Under the pieces are notes generated by a model, which ran no database searches, had not been told where the DNA came from, and saw nothing but the letters and a program-made list of their open reading frames with translations. Position numbers and translations under genes: made by a program. DNA of 64,000 nt from NCBI GenBank assembly GCA_963747105.1, contig CAVVEC010000016.1, positions 248,001 to 312,000 of the forward strand. The letters run 5' to 3'. Each line of letters starts with the position of its first letter. Positions within the stretch are counted from its first letter, which is position 1. The DNA comes from CAVVEC01 sp963747105. GTDB taxonomy: Bacteria > Acidobacteriota > Terriglobia > Terriglobales > Acidobacteriaceae. Positions 46,087-55,550 of the stretch are shown in pieces.

Positions 46087-47133
46087 CTATATCTTTCCAC
46101 GGTGTCGGACTGCCTCGACAACTTCGCGGATCGCCGCGGCTACATCGTCAGGTGCCTGAAGGTCCATGTTGTGCCCACTATGGACAATGATCTGCTTGCC
46201 CTTGGTCGATAGCAGAGTGAGCTTCGCTTGGCCCTCTTTGCGTTCCCTCTCCAGTTGCGCGGCGGGGATCTCGTAATCGCCATCAGTGTACCCACCATCC
46301 GCACGGGTGAGGACAATCAGCGGAATCGCTCCCAATGTGCTTGCCTGCGGCGTGGCCAGCCACTTGGCGAAATATTCACCAGACCACTCCCGCTGACTGT
46401 CTTCGGTGTCCTCAATTTCTGGTCGCGACTGCGCCCAGAGCTGCAACTTCTGCACATCTGGCGGAAGAACGTCGTACATGGGATCGAGGGGCTGTTGTGC
46501 TCGTGGTACAGCGTCCGCGTGCGGGGCCGGTCTGTCAGATTCTTCCATGTGCTCGTGCGGTGGCGGAATGCTCCTGCCTTTCGCACCGTCGCCAAGACGC
46601 ATCATCTTCTTACCGCCAATACCGACGCGCTGACCCTCGTAAGAAGCGTCCACCAAAACCATTCCCGCGACATCCTGCACGTATACATCGGCAAAGTTCC
46701 TCACCACCGGGCCGCCGTACGAGAGACCTACGAGGACGAACGGGCCTTGCTCATGAAGCTTAGAGAGGGCGTCCCGCAGTTCGAGATTTAACTGTGCAAA
46801 CGTGCGTGGTTTGGGCCCTGGGTCGCTCCAGGCATATCCAGCTCGATCATAGGTGCACATGCGAGAGAAGCGAGAGACCTGAGCTTGCACCAGAATCCAG
46901 TCGAAAGAGAAGTCCCCAAGTCCGTTCTCCGCAACGACAGTTGGGCTACCTTCGCCCATGCAGTTTACGTGAAGCCGGTGGCCACCTAAATCGACCAACT
47001 TTCCCGGCGGCTTTGGTTCCAAGGGTGTTGCCGCAAAAACCAAACACGCGCCGAGCATGATTGCGCAAATACACACGGCCAATCTGAGGATGCCTGCCGC
47101 AGCATCGGGCGAGACTATGTCCCGTACATTCAC
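46087..47133 (-). CDS. Secreted or membrane-anchored alpha/beta-hydrolase
   Basis: 348 aa from a GTG at 47133 with AGGAGG about 11 bases upstream; an ATG at 47214 is an alternative without a ribosome site. N-terminal helix at about 12-35 (ILRLAVCICAIMLGACLVFA). Alpha/beta-hydrolase core: DLGGHRLHVNCMGEGSPTVV, CTYDRAGYAWSDPGP, nucleophile elbow GLSYGG, acid Asp region IPLIVLTRADGGYTDGDYE, and catalytic His in VHSGHNMDLQAPDDVAAAIR. Catalytic Ser, Asp and His candidates are all in place. Insert around the lid (about 195-250) is Pro/His-rich. Substrate unknown; probably an ester or similar small molecule in the periplasm. Confidence 0.8.
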   Translation of the reverse strand: MNVRDIVSPDAAAGILRLAVCICAIMLGACLVFAATPLEPKPPGKLVDLGGHRLHVNCMGEGSPTVVAENGLGDFSFDWILVQAQVSRFSRMCTYDRAGYAWSDPGPKPRTFAQLNLELRDALSKLHEQGPFVLVGLSYGGPVVRNFADVYVQDVAGMVLVDASYEGQRVGIGGKKMMRLGDGAKGRSIPPPHEHMEESDRPAPHADAVPRAQQPLDPMYDVLPPDVQKLQLWAQSRPEIEDTEDSQREWSGEYFAKWLATPQASTLGAIPLIVLTRADGGYTDGDYEIPAAQLERERKEGQAKLTLLSTKGKQIIVHSGHNMDLQAPDDVAAAIREVVEAVRHRGKI

Positions 47134-47318
47134 TTTGAAGGTTCCCTCCTGATGACATCGACGCGCTTGCGCCTGAAGGGTTAGCCCCGACTCCATCAAT
47201 GAGTGATATCGCATTTCTCGCCAGGAACCTGTTACATTTAATATTTCATGATCGATGCTGCACCGGATTATTCAAGGCCGAGTGCTGGCTCCCTTAAACC
47301 ACTGCTTCCCCACTTTGC

Positions 47319-47758
47319 GAAGGATCCAATCGGTACGAAAACGTGCTCAATCCACGCACGGTGGGCAATCTGAAAGTCAAATGGATTTATGACACCGGGC
47401 ACCAATACGTATGGGGCTCCGCGATCGTGGTTGCCGGAATCGTTTACATCTCCTCCTGGTATGGAGTCTACGCGTTGAACGCTGAAACTGGCGCTCTTCT
47501 ATGGAAGTTCGCGCCTTCCAATGGTGACACCTTCTATTCTGGCCCAGCAGTTGTAGATGGAACCCTCTTCGTCGGTGCCGATTACAGCGGACTATACGCG
47601 CTCAATGCTCAGACCGGTGGCCTGCTGTGGAACTACACTTCCACCAATGATTGGGTCACAACACCCGTAGCGGTGGATGGGCTGGTGTATTTCGGTGACA
47701 GGGAAGGCTACTACTACGCGCTAAACGGCCACAGCGGCGCGCTGACGTGGAAGTCGGT
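47319..47758 (+). pseudogene. PQQ-propeller fragment duplicated from the gene at 49645-51147
   Basis: Reads RYENVLNPRTVGNLKVKWIY, then DTGHQYVWGSAIVV ... GHSGALTWKS, nearly the same as residues about 140-290 of the intact propeller on the other strand. No signal peptide or start with a ribosome site. At about 47758 the PQQ sequence stops abruptly and TPR sequence begins. An inverted partial duplicate of a gene 2.5 kb away. Confidence 0.75.
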
Positions 47759-48795
47759 CAGGCGCTCGCGCAGGAGGCGCGTGCCAAAGCCCTGCGGGAT
47801 GTTCAGCGCCCGGATGAGGCTTTGACCGCATGGCAGGAGGCTGCGCAGATGTGGGCAGTGGTTGGAGACGTGCCGGAACAGATCAACGCCCTGGTGCAGG
47901 CCGGCTTGCTCTGTGTTCCCAGCAAGAAAAGTGAAGGGGACAAGTTCTTTGCCCAAGGCCTGTCCATCGCAAAGTCAGACAGTCAGCGCCCTGCAGCAGT
48001 CTCGCAGGCGCTGCATGATTCCGGGGTTGCGCTTGACGCGCAAACACAACTGGAGGCGGCTTGGGATTACTTCACCGCCGCGCTGGCGATAAGGGAAAAG
48101 CAAACGCCTGAATCTCTACAGTTGGCAGAAACACTGCTCGCCCTCGGCAAGTTGTCCGACGCGCGAGCGACGAAGAAAGGCGACTCACATTATTGCCCGC
48201 TAGAACGAGACTATTCTGCCCGCGCCGCAGACGTCGCCCTGAGGCTGGCTCCGGAGTCGCCTATCGTGGTGGAGAGTCTGTTCAGGTTGGGTGAATCCGA
48301 ATTGTGTCTGACCGAGGCAGGCGAAAAGGCGGCACCAGATTCGCCAATCGTCGTGGAGAGCCTGCGCAGATTAGGGTTTTCCGAATCGATGGTGGCCAGT
48401 TATGGTACTGCGCGGGAGTATTACCTCGCTGCGTTGCAACTGGAAAAGAAGATCGCACCCACTGGATCCATGGAAGAAGAGAAGATTCTGCACAATCTCG
48501 GAACCCTGGAAAGAAAGGAAGACACTTTTCCTATGGCACAGCGATACGACGAGGATGCCCTCTCGATTGCGGAGAGGCTGGCTCCCGGATCCGTGCAAGT
48601 CGAACATGATTTGTCGGAGTTGGGAGTGTTGGAGACTTTCGAAGGTGAATTACCTCCGGCTCGGGAACACTTGCAGCGTGCCTTGGAGATTAGCAACGAG
48701 CTGCATGCCGACCCATCACCTGTGTTGCTTAATTTTGGGAACGTAGCCTCTGGACAGTATGATTTTGCCGCGGCCCGCGATTCTACACCGCCGAC
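47759..48795 (+). pseudogene. Tetratricopeptide-repeat protein fragment
   Basis: About 345 codons of helical TPR-like sequence: VGQALAQEARAKALRDVQRP, ALTAWQEAAQMWAVVGDVPE, QINALVQAGLLC, AWDYFTAALAIREKQTPESL, then AREYYLAALQLEKKIAP and ARYDEDAL-type pairs, EHLQRALEISNEL. The N-terminus joins the PQQ fragment without a start codon of its own; the C-terminus stops at the edge of the kinase fragment. In relatives such repeats continue to a CHAT or kinase domain. A middle slice of a larger gene. Confidence 0.65.
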
Positions 48796-48968
48796 AACTT
48801 GAGCCGGATGGGAGACGATCGCGGCTTGGGAGTTGTCGCAAGCAGGGCAGAGTATTCTCGCGTTGCGCCGCCGGGGCTCAGATCCCGCTTGAGGCGCTGC
48901 AATTCGGCCCGCATGTCGGAGGCATGCTGATATCGCAACTCGCGGTCCTTCTCGAGGGCTTGGTGAAT
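48783..48968 (-). pseudogene. C-terminal slice of a Ser/Thr protein kinase
   Basis: IHQALEKDRELRYQHASDMR, AELQRLKRDL, typical of the end of the catalytic domain of bacterial (acidobacterial) Ser/Thr kinases (KALEKDRE.RYQ.A.D...DL). No ATP-binding or catalytic loop is present. The stop at 48783 adjoins the end of the TPR slice and the other edge joins the IS66 fragment. Confidence 0.6.
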
Positions 48969-49312
48969 GCGGCAATGCGAGTCAGCACCTGGCGCAGATA
49001 CGCTTCGGGATCGAGGCGGTTCAGCTTCGCGGAACCGATCAGGCTGTAGAGGGCCGCTGCCCGTTCGCCACCTGCATCCGATCCCGCAAACAAGTAGTTC
49101 TTGCGGCCCAGGGCTACGCCGCGCAAAGAGCGTTCGGCGGCATTGTTGTCGATCTCGATGTGTCCATCTTCTATATAGCGTGTCAGCGCGTCCCAACGCG
49201 AAACCGCGTACCGAATCGCCACCGTGGTCTCCGACTTGCGCGACAGTTTCAACAAGGACCGGGCTGCGGGAGGCCTGCTCTTTCTCCTCGCAAGAAACGA
49301 ATCTTTCAGCAA
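48969..49312 (-). pseudogene. IS66-family transposase, C-terminal fragment
   Basis: LSRKSETTVAIRYAVSRWDA, LTRYIEDGHIEIDNNAAERS, LRGVALGRKNYLFAGSDAGG, ERAAALYSLIGSAKLNRLDP and EAYLRQVLTRIA are the conserved end of IS66 transposases, including the DNNAAER Glu. The N-terminal two thirds and the accessory orfs are absent. After RIA the reading frame enters kinase sequence, so the copy is truncated at both ends. Confidence 0.8.
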
Positions 49313-49314
49313 TA

Positions 49315-49614
49315 GTGAGCCAGTTAGAAGTCCAACGTAAGCAGACCCAGCAGGAACTCGCTCGTCTAGACCGGGCCATTGCCGCGCTCCGAGGACTCGA
49401 TAATCGGAATGGTGTGCGCCCGAAGCTTGTCCGCAGTGGTTGGAAGATGACCGCCGAGGGTCGGAGGAAAATCAGCCAAGCCAAGAAAGCTTGGTGGGCC
49501 GCAAAGCGAGGCAAATCTAACACTGAACCAAAACGCACTCTGTCTTTGGTTGCAAGGCGGAAGATTGCGGCGACTCAGAGGGCGAGGTGGGCGAGGCAGA
49601 AGAAGGCGGCTTAG
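49315..49614 (+). CDS. Small basic hypothetical protein, possibly 5'-truncated
   Basis: 99 aa from a GTG at 49315; the open frame extends upstream as NLSAIV, so the true start may have been lost at the IS66 junction. SQLEVQRKQTQQELARLDRA is a coiled-coil-like helix, followed by MTAEGRRKISQAKKAWWAAK and ARRKIAATQRARWARQKKAA, Arg/Lys/Ala-rich DNA-binding-like segments I know from numerous small acidobacterial proteins. A relic of a similar 3' end (GARWARWNRGKEGG) is seen at about 51500-51545. Function unknown. Confidence 0.5.
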   Translation: MSQLEVQRKQTQQELARLDRAIAALRGLDNRNGVRPKLVRSGWKMTAEGRRKISQAKKAWWAAKRGKSNTEPKRTLSLVARRKIAATQRARWARQKKAA

Positions 49615-49644
49615 GGAAGTACCACAGTTCCGCCCAGGGTGTCG

Positions 49645-51147
49645 TCACCGCGTGGACACTTTGAGGTTGAAGTCGGGGTGAAGCGTCTTCAGGCTAGGGC
49701 GTTTTGATGCTGGCCGATGTGGGTCCTTGGCATCTGCCTCGGCGGCCGGGGCAAGCGCATAGATCTTGCCGTCGTTATAGGAAGTCATGTAAACCACGCC
49801 GTTCACAACCGTCGGGTCCTGCACCCACCCTCCTGTGGCGTAGTCCAACAGCAACTTGCCAGTAGTCGCATTCAGCACGTACAGGTTGTTTGGATACGCC
49901 GAGCCGACGTACACGACGCCGTTCGCAACGGTTGCATCGGACAACTCATAGACTGAGGCGGTAAAGCTCCAGAGCAGTTCGCCGTTGTTGGCGTTTAGAG
50001 CGTAGAACTTGCCGTACCGTGAGCTGATGTAAACAGCGCCGTTGCCAACTGCTGGTGATTGCCAGATCCAGTCTTGGGTGTGATAGCTCCATAGGGTATC
50101 GCCGGTGCTGGCGTTCAACGCGTATAGGTTTTGCTCGTACCAGGAACTTGCGTACACCACGCCATCCGCGACCGCGGGGGATGATTGGTCCATGTAGCCG
50201 TTCGTGAACTCCCAAATCTGGACGCCCGTCTTGGCATTCAGTGCATACAAGTTCCCGTCGCCCCCTGGGACATACACCACGCCATTAGCGATGGCACCCG
50301 AGGACGTGATATTGCCGCTTCCCATCCTGGACTTCCACACCAGCGCGCCGCTGTTGGCATTCAGCGCGTAGTAGTAGCCTTCTCTATCACCGAAATAGAC
50401 CAGCCCATCCGCCGCTACGGGTGTTGTGACCCAATCATTTGTAGAAGTGTAGTTCCACAGCAGAGCACCGGTCTGAGCGTTGAGCGCGTACAGTCCGCTG
50501 TAGTCCGCACCGACGAAGAGAATTCCATTTACCACTGCTGGGTCGGAATCCAAGGTATCACCATTGGAAGGCGCGAACTTCCAGAGAAGAGACCCGGTCC
50601 TAGCTTTCAACGCGTAGACGCCATACCAGGAGGAGATGTAGACGATTCCGTCAACCACCACGGCGGAGCCCCATACGTACTGGCGTCCGGTGTCATAAGT
50701 CCATCTGACCTTCAGCTTGCCTACGGTGCGCGGATTGAGCACGTTCTCGTACGGATTCGCCCCGTCGCGTTCAGGGTCGAAGCGGAACTGGCTCCAGTTG
50801 GTTTCGACTAGAAATGGCTCCTGAGCGCCCTTGTCGTTATTCCGCTCCAACGCCGTCACCCAATGTTCGCCGGGACGCGCACTGCGCGGCGCGTGGATCT
50901 TTGCGTTGTCAAACTCCCCTTTGCCGTTGGTGACGATCAGCGCCTCATCCTTCGTGCCGAAGTAGATATCCACCCCGACGTTGGGCTTGAATCCGCGCCC
51001 CGAGACCAGAATCTTGCTCGTCGGCGGTCCAGATTTCTTGGAGAAGGTTATGGAAGGCGAGGCGCTGGCTATTCCAGAGAGCAGCAAGCACGCCAGGAAT
51101 AAAGTGACAAAGAAAGTGGTGGGCCGAGAAAACTCCCGAGGGGACAT
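49645..51147 (-). CDS. Secreted PQQ-like beta-propeller protein with an N-terminal IPT/TIG-like domain
   Basis: 500 aa. The ATG at 51147 follows GAGGAGG. Signal peptide about 1-30 (LFLACLLLSGIASASPS). Residues about 32-110 form an Ig-like IPT/TIG-type domain: ITFSKKSGPPTSKILVSGRG, IVTNGKGEFDNAKIHAP. Then NWSQFRFDPERDGANPYENV and about eight PQQ-type blades: VRWTYDTGRQYVWGSAVVVD, GVYALKARTGSLLWKF, NLYALNASTGDTLWSYHTQD. The C-terminus is a short disordered tail (KDPHRPASKRPS). Domain order and opening WTEF/WSQF-type linker resemble the PQQ proteins at 781-3130. A partial inverted copy lies at 47319. Extracellular, ligand unknown. Confidence 0.85.
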   Translation of the reverse strand: MSPREFSRPTTFFVTLFLACLLLSGIASASPSITFSKKSGPPTSKILVSGRGFKPNVGVDIYFGTKDEALIVTNGKGEFDNAKIHAPRSARPGEHWVTALERNNDKGAQEPFLVETNWSQFRFDPERDGANPYENVLNPRTVGKLKVRWTYDTGRQYVWGSAVVVDGIVYISSWYGVYALKARTGSLLWKFAPSNGDTLDSDPAVVNGILFVGADYSGLYALNAQTGALLWNYTSTNDWVTTPVAADGLVYFGDREGYYYALNANSGALVWKSRMGSGNITSSGAIANGVVYVPGGDGNLYALNAKTGVQIWEFTNGYMDQSSPAVADGVVYASSWYEQNLYALNASTGDTLWSYHTQDWIWQSPAVGNGAVYISSRYGKFYALNANNGELLWSFTASVYELSDATVANGVVYVGSAYPNNLYVLNATTGKLLLDYATGGWVQDPTVVNGVVYMTSYNDGKIYALAPAAEADAKDPHRPASKRPSLKTLHPDFNLKVSTR

Positions 51148-51260
51148 ATTCCCTCCTCGTTCAAGCCGCGAGGACAGCGCACTTGAAACGTGCTGCCAAT
51201 TCTCTCTGCCAGTTTTGGGTTTGTCAATGTGCAAGGAGTTGCAGTGCCGAGGCTCCCGAG

Positions 51261-51290
51261 CTGGGTCCTAACCCCGTTTCTTGCGAGGAG
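51261..51290 (+). repeat. Dispersed repeat family 1, copy A
   Basis: CTGGGTCCTAACCCCGTTTC then TTGCGAGGAG; shares 24 or more positions with the copies at 51687 and 55453. Confidence 0.65.
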
Positions 51291-51686
51291 GAGTTTCCTT
51301 CGGTCTCCGTCGCGGACAGCCGCATCGAATCCGCCCGAGCGAGAAGCCCGAACCTCGGACGCGGGAAATAGCGGGGCCGAACCTAGTTAGTCCGGCCCGT
51401 TACATCTCCCCTTCAAATATCGGACGTGGCACAGCTTTCGGGCGATTGTACTCCGATTGCGAAAGCATGTGTTACCCCACGAGTCAGCCGATGTCTCAGG
51501 GGCGAGGTGGGCGAGGTGGAACCGGGGAAAGGAAGGCGGCGTAGCCAAACATTTTGAGCGCCGCGTGCTTGCCAAAATCGGATCAGAGCGTATGATGTTG
51601 GCCGACAACCCAACGAGACCCGCCATAGTCTTCCTCAAAAGGCGGAAAGACCGTAGCATGGGTGGCGGGTTTCTATTTTTCTTCCA

Positions 51687-51713
51687 CCCTCGCAAGAAAC
51701 GGGGTTAGATCCC
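51687..51713 (-). repeat. Dispersed repeat family 1, copy B (inverted relative to A)
   Basis: On the minus strand GGGATCTAACCCCGTTTCTT then GCGAGGG, facing copy A about 400 bases away. Confidence 0.65.
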
Positions 51714-51906
51714 GAAACCCCTGGCCAATTTCCGAATTTCCACGCGATTGGGCCAAGCTCTTCCGCTTTTCCATCGAGTGACAAGGTATTTATATTCTCT
51801 CCCTCTATATATAGATAATTCCTCATGGAATTGCGGAAAAGGGGGCCTGTTCCTGTGGAAAAATGGAAAATGTGGTCAGGCCACTCGGGTTGCGAGACGA
51901 GAGTAT

Positions 51907-53151
51907 TTAATCCCCGTCATCATCCAGCCTGTCATCACCAGGCATCGGTCTAACTCGCAACTCCTGCACTTTTGGACATTTTCGCGGGGTGAGAATCAGC
52001 GGCGCCAGCGGCTGCTGGTTGAAGTTAAACATGTCCATCAGGTTATTGGTCTTCTTGTCGCGCTGGGTGATAGGCGGCAAGTCAAACACTTTCTCCGAGA
52101 ATCTCAGCAGCGAGGTAACCTCAGTGAGTCCGTGCTGCACCGTTCCCGCTTTCGCATACGGAGAGATCACCAGCAAAGGAACCCGGAGTCCCACCCCGAA
52201 ATAATCCACCGTGGGCGGCGGAACATGATCATAGGATCCGCCAAAATCATCCCACACCAGGAAAATCGCAGTGGAATTCCAAAACGGCGAGTTCATGATG
52301 GCGTTAATGATCTGCACCGACCAGCCCTCCCCCACGCACAGATTGAGCTTTGGACCCGGATGATCGGAATCGTCGCCCGGCGGAGTGATCCAGGTCACAT
52401 CCGCCAGTTGGGTTTGCACATCGTCTGCGAAATTGTTCACCGGCAAAACATTGGTATCCCACTGATCGCCATTGCGAATGTGGTTGATGGCATCCAGCAC
52501 TGACCAGATGTAACCGTACTGGGTCGAGGTAGCCGAGTAGTAGCGCCAGGTCCGCCCGGCGGCGTTCAGTTCATCGGGCAGAGTCGGAATATCAACACAG
52601 GGAAATATGTGCCCGTACCGCCCAGTGGATGGGTCTCTGGTTGGAGCGGTAGTTCCTGGGGTCGAATCGCAGCCCCAGCGTGCAGGTTTGTGCGTATCCC
52701 CTGAGGGATTGTCGCTAATGTCGTCTGAATCTGCCGCCGCAAAATACAAATGATTGGGAAAGCTGCCGCCATACATCGAGGAGAAGAAATTGTCGGCCAA
52801 AACGAAATTCTGCGCATATAGCCAGTAGTTCGGAATGTCTTTCCGGTGAAATTGCACGTAGGCCGCGTAATGTGGCGCGTAGCGGTAGAAGCCATCCATT
52901 TTTCCACGGTCGATGCCTTCCACAGAATCGGACCAGCCGTGAGGGAGTTCCCCTTGCACCAGCTTGGCGTGACCCAAAGCGATTTTCTTGGAACCGGCCA
53001 TTCCCGTGGTGGCTCCATTGGCGCCGGGGAAAGTTCCGAACATGTGGTCGAAGGAACGGTTTTCCTTGATGATAATTATGACGTGCTGAATGGGCATGGT
53101 CTGAGCGGAACTGCTGATTGCCAGCAGCAAGAGGGACAGGAAAGATCGCAA
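51907..53151 (-). CDS. Secreted PF04185 phosphoesterase (phospholipase C/acid phosphatase-like), intact copy
   Basis: 414 aa. A TTG at 53151 is the start (GGAGG 7 bases upstream, followed by the signal peptide LRSFLSLLLLAISSSAQ). Metal-site motif KENRSFDHMFGTFPGANG at residues about 29-46; later SFPNHLYFAAADSDDIS, ITPPGDDSDHPGPKLNLCVG and FLVWDDFGGSYDHVPPP carry conserved Asp/His residues that complete the active site in this family. The acidic tail GDDRLDDDGD is shared with the other copies. Family members cleave phosphomonoesters or phospholipids. It is the only unbroken one of three copies here. The 'YETIPNKPIIAG' gene lies 117 bases upstream, the PQQ gene downstream. Confidence 0.9.
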   Translation of the reverse strand: MRSFLSLLLLAISSSAQTMPIQHVIIIIKENRSFDHMFGTFPGANGATTGMAGSKKIALGHAKLVQGELPHGWSDSVEGIDRGKMDGFYRYAPHYAAYVQFHRKDIPNYWLYAQNFVLADNFFSSMYGGSFPNHLYFAAADSDDISDNPSGDTHKPARWGCDSTPGTTAPTRDPSTGRYGHIFPCVDIPTLPDELNAAGRTWRYYSATSTQYGYIWSVLDAINHIRNGDQWDTNVLPVNNFADDVQTQLADVTWITPPGDDSDHPGPKLNLCVGEGWSVQIINAIMNSPFWNSTAIFLVWDDFGGSYDHVPPPTVDYFGVGLRVPLLVISPYAKAGTVQHGLTEVTSLLRFSEKVFDLPPITQRDKKTNNLMDMFNFNQQPLAPLILTPRKCPKVQELRVRPMPGDDRLDDDGD

Positions 53152-53203
53152 GTCTTCACCTCCATGTGTTGAAGCGGCAACCTATCAAGAACCGCCCGAA
53201 CTC

Positions 53204-53240
53204 TACCCCCCTTGACGGAAGCCCAAACCTCGGGCGAGCG
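53204..53240 (+). repeat. Dispersed repeat family 2, copy 1
   Basis: ACCCCCCTTGACGGAAGC followed by CCAAACCT; an 18-base perfect match to 57586 onward, then AAACCT shared after two mismatches. Confidence 0.55.
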
Positions 53241-53268
53241 AAGTCCGACCCTGCCAATCAAGAAACCG

Positions 53269-54015
53269 CTAGTGCGTAGCCGCGACCGAGTTTGTTCTGC
53301 GCCAAGCCGAGAGACCGGATGCGCCTCGCGCCAGGTGACCGAGCGTGGCGCCATTAAGAGTGGTGACATCTTTCCCGTGCGTCTTGCCTGCGATGATGGG
53401 TTTGTTGGGGATGGTCTCGTAGGCGTATCCGGTCAAGGCGCCTTCAATATTTCCGCTCTTGTCCACTTTCACGTTCAGACGCGCCCAACCGTAGTGCCAT
53501 CCCCTGTTGATTACAAACCGGAAGCCCAAATAGCGATTGGTTACGTCCTTCCATTGGCCAGCGTTGTAGGAGCGGCCCTTAGACGTGGTTTCATGTAGGA
53601 GCATGAGAAAAGGCCCAACAGAGCCACAAAGATGTCCGCTGTTGATGAGCGCACCCTTCTGTAGAGCGTAGGCCGAACTCCTACCGCAATGTGAATGCGA
53701 GTTTTCGGCCACCTCTATTCTATCGGCCCTTCCAATGCGCTGGTACATATATGCCCCAACAAGTTGTTCCCCGTTTTGTCGGTAGGTAAAGTGCACCCCG
53801 AATTCGCTGACGCCATTGTTAAGCAGATCAATTTCGCAGCTATGCCCTTGACCCGCGCCAAACAGGCAATACGTTTTTGTGTAGACAATCCTGCCCTCAG
53901 CAGGCTGTACCAAAGCCAGTACGCCAACTCCCGCCACACTCGCCGCGAGCGCATACGAGTTGAGCCGTTGATGCAGGGAATCGGAAAGCTTGGAGGGTGT
54001 CCGGGGACGTTGCAT
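53269..54015 (-). CDS. Secreted protein of the 'YETIPNKPIIAG' family, unknown function
   Basis: 248 aa. The ATG at 54015 follows AAGGAGGAATC. A twin-basic N-terminus then ALAASVAGVGVLALVQPAEG forms a signal peptide with cleavage near AEG|RIVYT. Mature start RIVYTKT, an Asp/Asn loop region (CEIDLLNNGVSEFGVHFTYR), then WKDVTNRYLGFRFVINRGWH, YGWARLNVKV, ALTGYAYETIPNKPIIAGK and a C-terminal LGHLARGASGLSAW. A damaged relative lies at 41710. NKPI.AGK..G plus LGxLAxGA at the C-terminus recalls a sorting or anchoring tail (similar to 'LGLLALGA' ends), but this is a guess. Probably extracytoplasmic. Confidence 0.7.
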   Translation of the reverse strand: MQRPRTPSKLSDSLHQRLNSYALAASVAGVGVLALVQPAEGRIVYTKTYCLFGAGQGHSCEIDLLNNGVSEFGVHFTYRQNGEQLVGAYMYQRIGRADRIEVAENSHSHCGRSSAYALQKGALINSGHLCGSVGPFLMLLHETTSKGRSYNAGQWKDVTNRYLGFRFVINRGWHYGWARLNVKVDKSGNIEGALTGYAYETIPNKPIIAGKTHGKDVTTLNGATLGHLARGASGLSAWRRTNSVAATH

Positions 54016-54162
54016 GATTCCTCCTTCGAGGCGGGCGTGGATCATTGTCGTCCTGTCCGAGCCGGGTGTCAATCGGGTCCGAGGTCCCTCGGAGTGGGCC
54101 GAAAGTCTCTTTTCCATCTCGCGCCAGAGGGGTAGGATAGTTGGCGCTTAGGGAGGGCGATC

Positions 54163-55407
54163 ATGGCGAACCAAGCTCGCCGTTGGAACGGGTTTTCAAG
54201 GATCGGCTTGCCTAAGCCGAGCCCGAAGCTCGCGTTCCCAGTTCTGCTAACTGTAATGTACATATTTAGCTTAGGCATCTTCTTGCTGTCCGCGACTGAG
54301 CCAGGAGAAAAATGGAAGCTGACGGTACTGCATGCTTTCACCAACATACCGGATGGAGCCTTTCCCCAGGATGGATTCCTCGTTCACGACAAGAAAGGGA
54401 ACCTGTATGGCACTACCGCCGGGGGCGGCAAGCATGGGTGTAATGCAGGGTGCGGGGCTGTGTTCAAGGTAGGGGCAAATGGCAAAGAGACGGTGCTGTA
54501 CCGCTTCACCGGCGGCGTGGACGGCGGTTGGCCCAGTGAGGGAGGATTGGTTCGAGACGAGGCGGGCCGTTTGTATGGGACTACAGAAGAGGGTGGCGAT
54601 TCTGGCTATGGAACGGTATTCAAGGTCGATCGGAACGGTAAGGAGACGGTACTTTACAGCTTTACTGGTGGATCGGACGGGGCAGGCCCGGTAAGGAGTT
54701 TGATCCGAGATGCCCAAGGGAATCTGTACGGCACCACCACCGGGGGCGGTAGTTACGGTTACGGAACGGCGTTCAAGATCGACACCAGAGGCACCGAGAC
54801 TGTGCTACATAGCTTTGCGGGTTATCCAACGGATGGGGATCGTCCGTTCTCCGGTTTGGTTGGCGACTCGGGGAACAATTTGTATGGAACCACCGAATGG
54901 GGTGGTGCCTCCGGGCTTGGGACGGTTTTCAAGCTGGATTCCACAGGCCACGAGACCATTCTCCACAGTTTCACCTGCTGTACCGACGGGGAATTTCCCA
55001 CAGCAGGTTTGACTTGGGACGGTAATGGGAGTCTTTGTGGGACCACTTATGGCGGCGGCGATTCTGGGGAGGGAACCGTATTCAGGCTGGACACGACCGG
55101 TATGGAGACTATACTGCACAGCTTTGTTGGGCACGACGGGGAAAGTCCTGAAGGAGGTTTGGTTCGCGACCGGAAAGGTAATTTTTATGGCACGGCTCAG
55201 TGGGGCGGTACTTCCGATGGGGGAACGATTTTCAAACTAGATGCGAGGGGTAAGTTAGTTGTTCTGCACAGCCTCGACCCGACCACGGATGGAGCGCAGC
55301 CATATGGACGCGTAATATTGGTTAATGGCACTCTCTACGGCACTACCGGAGTAGGAGGAGCCGGTAGCGTGGGGACGGTCTTCAAGCTGACTCCCTCAAA
55401 GGAATGA
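54163..55407 (+). CDS. GloVer tandem-repeat protein with an N-terminal membrane anchor
   Basis: 414 aa. The ATG at 54163 sits behind GGGAGGG. Helix at residues 23-44 (LAFPVLLTVMYIFSLGIFLL), a signal anchor. Then about nine GloVer repeats: VLHAFTNIPDGAFPQDGFLV, HDKKGNLYGTTAGGG, TVFKVDRNGKETVLYSFTGG, to GTLYGTTGVGGAGSVGTVFK. Paralogue of 19477-20667. One repeat has a Cys pair (HGCNAGCG) and another CC (SFTCCTDG). It is divergent from the YETIPNKPIIAG gene, 147 bases apart. Extracellular propeller of unknown ligand. Confidence 0.85.
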   Translation: MANQARRWNGFSRIGLPKPSPKLAFPVLLTVMYIFSLGIFLLSATEPGEKWKLTVLHAFTNIPDGAFPQDGFLVHDKKGNLYGTTAGGGKHGCNAGCGAVFKVGANGKETVLYRFTGGVDGGWPSEGGLVRDEAGRLYGTTEEGGDSGYGTVFKVDRNGKETVLYSFTGGSDGAGPVRSLIRDAQGNLYGTTTGGGSYGYGTAFKIDTRGTETVLHSFAGYPTDGDRPFSGLVGDSGNNLYGTTEWGGASGLGTVFKLDSTGHETILHSFTCCTDGEFPTAGLTWDGNGSLCGTTYGGGDSGEGTVFRLDTTGMETILHSFVGHDGESPEGGLVRDRKGNFYGTAQWGGTSDGGTIFKLDARGKLVVLHSLDPTTDGAQPYGRVILVNGTLYGTTGVGGAGSVGTVFKLTPSKE

Positions 55408-55452
55408 AGCAAGAGGCGGGATTCCGTCCGACAAGGCAGTAATGTTTCCGCC

Positions 55453-55485
55453 CTGGGATCTGACCCCGTTTTTTGCGAGGAAGGG
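55453..55485 (+). repeat. Dispersed repeat family 1, copy C
   Basis: CTGGGATCTGACCCCGTTTT then TTGCGAGGAAGG, 45 bases after the GloVer stop and before the recombinase locus. Confidence 0.65.
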
Positions 55486-55550
55486 AGGCCAAAGCCACTA
55501 CCTCGGCTTGCTCCCAAACTGCTTGGGGGCCTGCACCAAGCGACCTGACT

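Larger units (their letters stand above)
51148..51906. other. Repeat-bearing intergenic region without an intact gene
   Basis: Two copies of dispersed repeat family 1 (51261 and 51687, opposite orientation) flank about 400 bases that include a relic of a small basic protein's 3' end (about 51500-51545). An AT-rich run TATTTATATTCTCTCC...TATATATAG at 51785-51815 follows. No supported gene. Confidence 0.5.
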
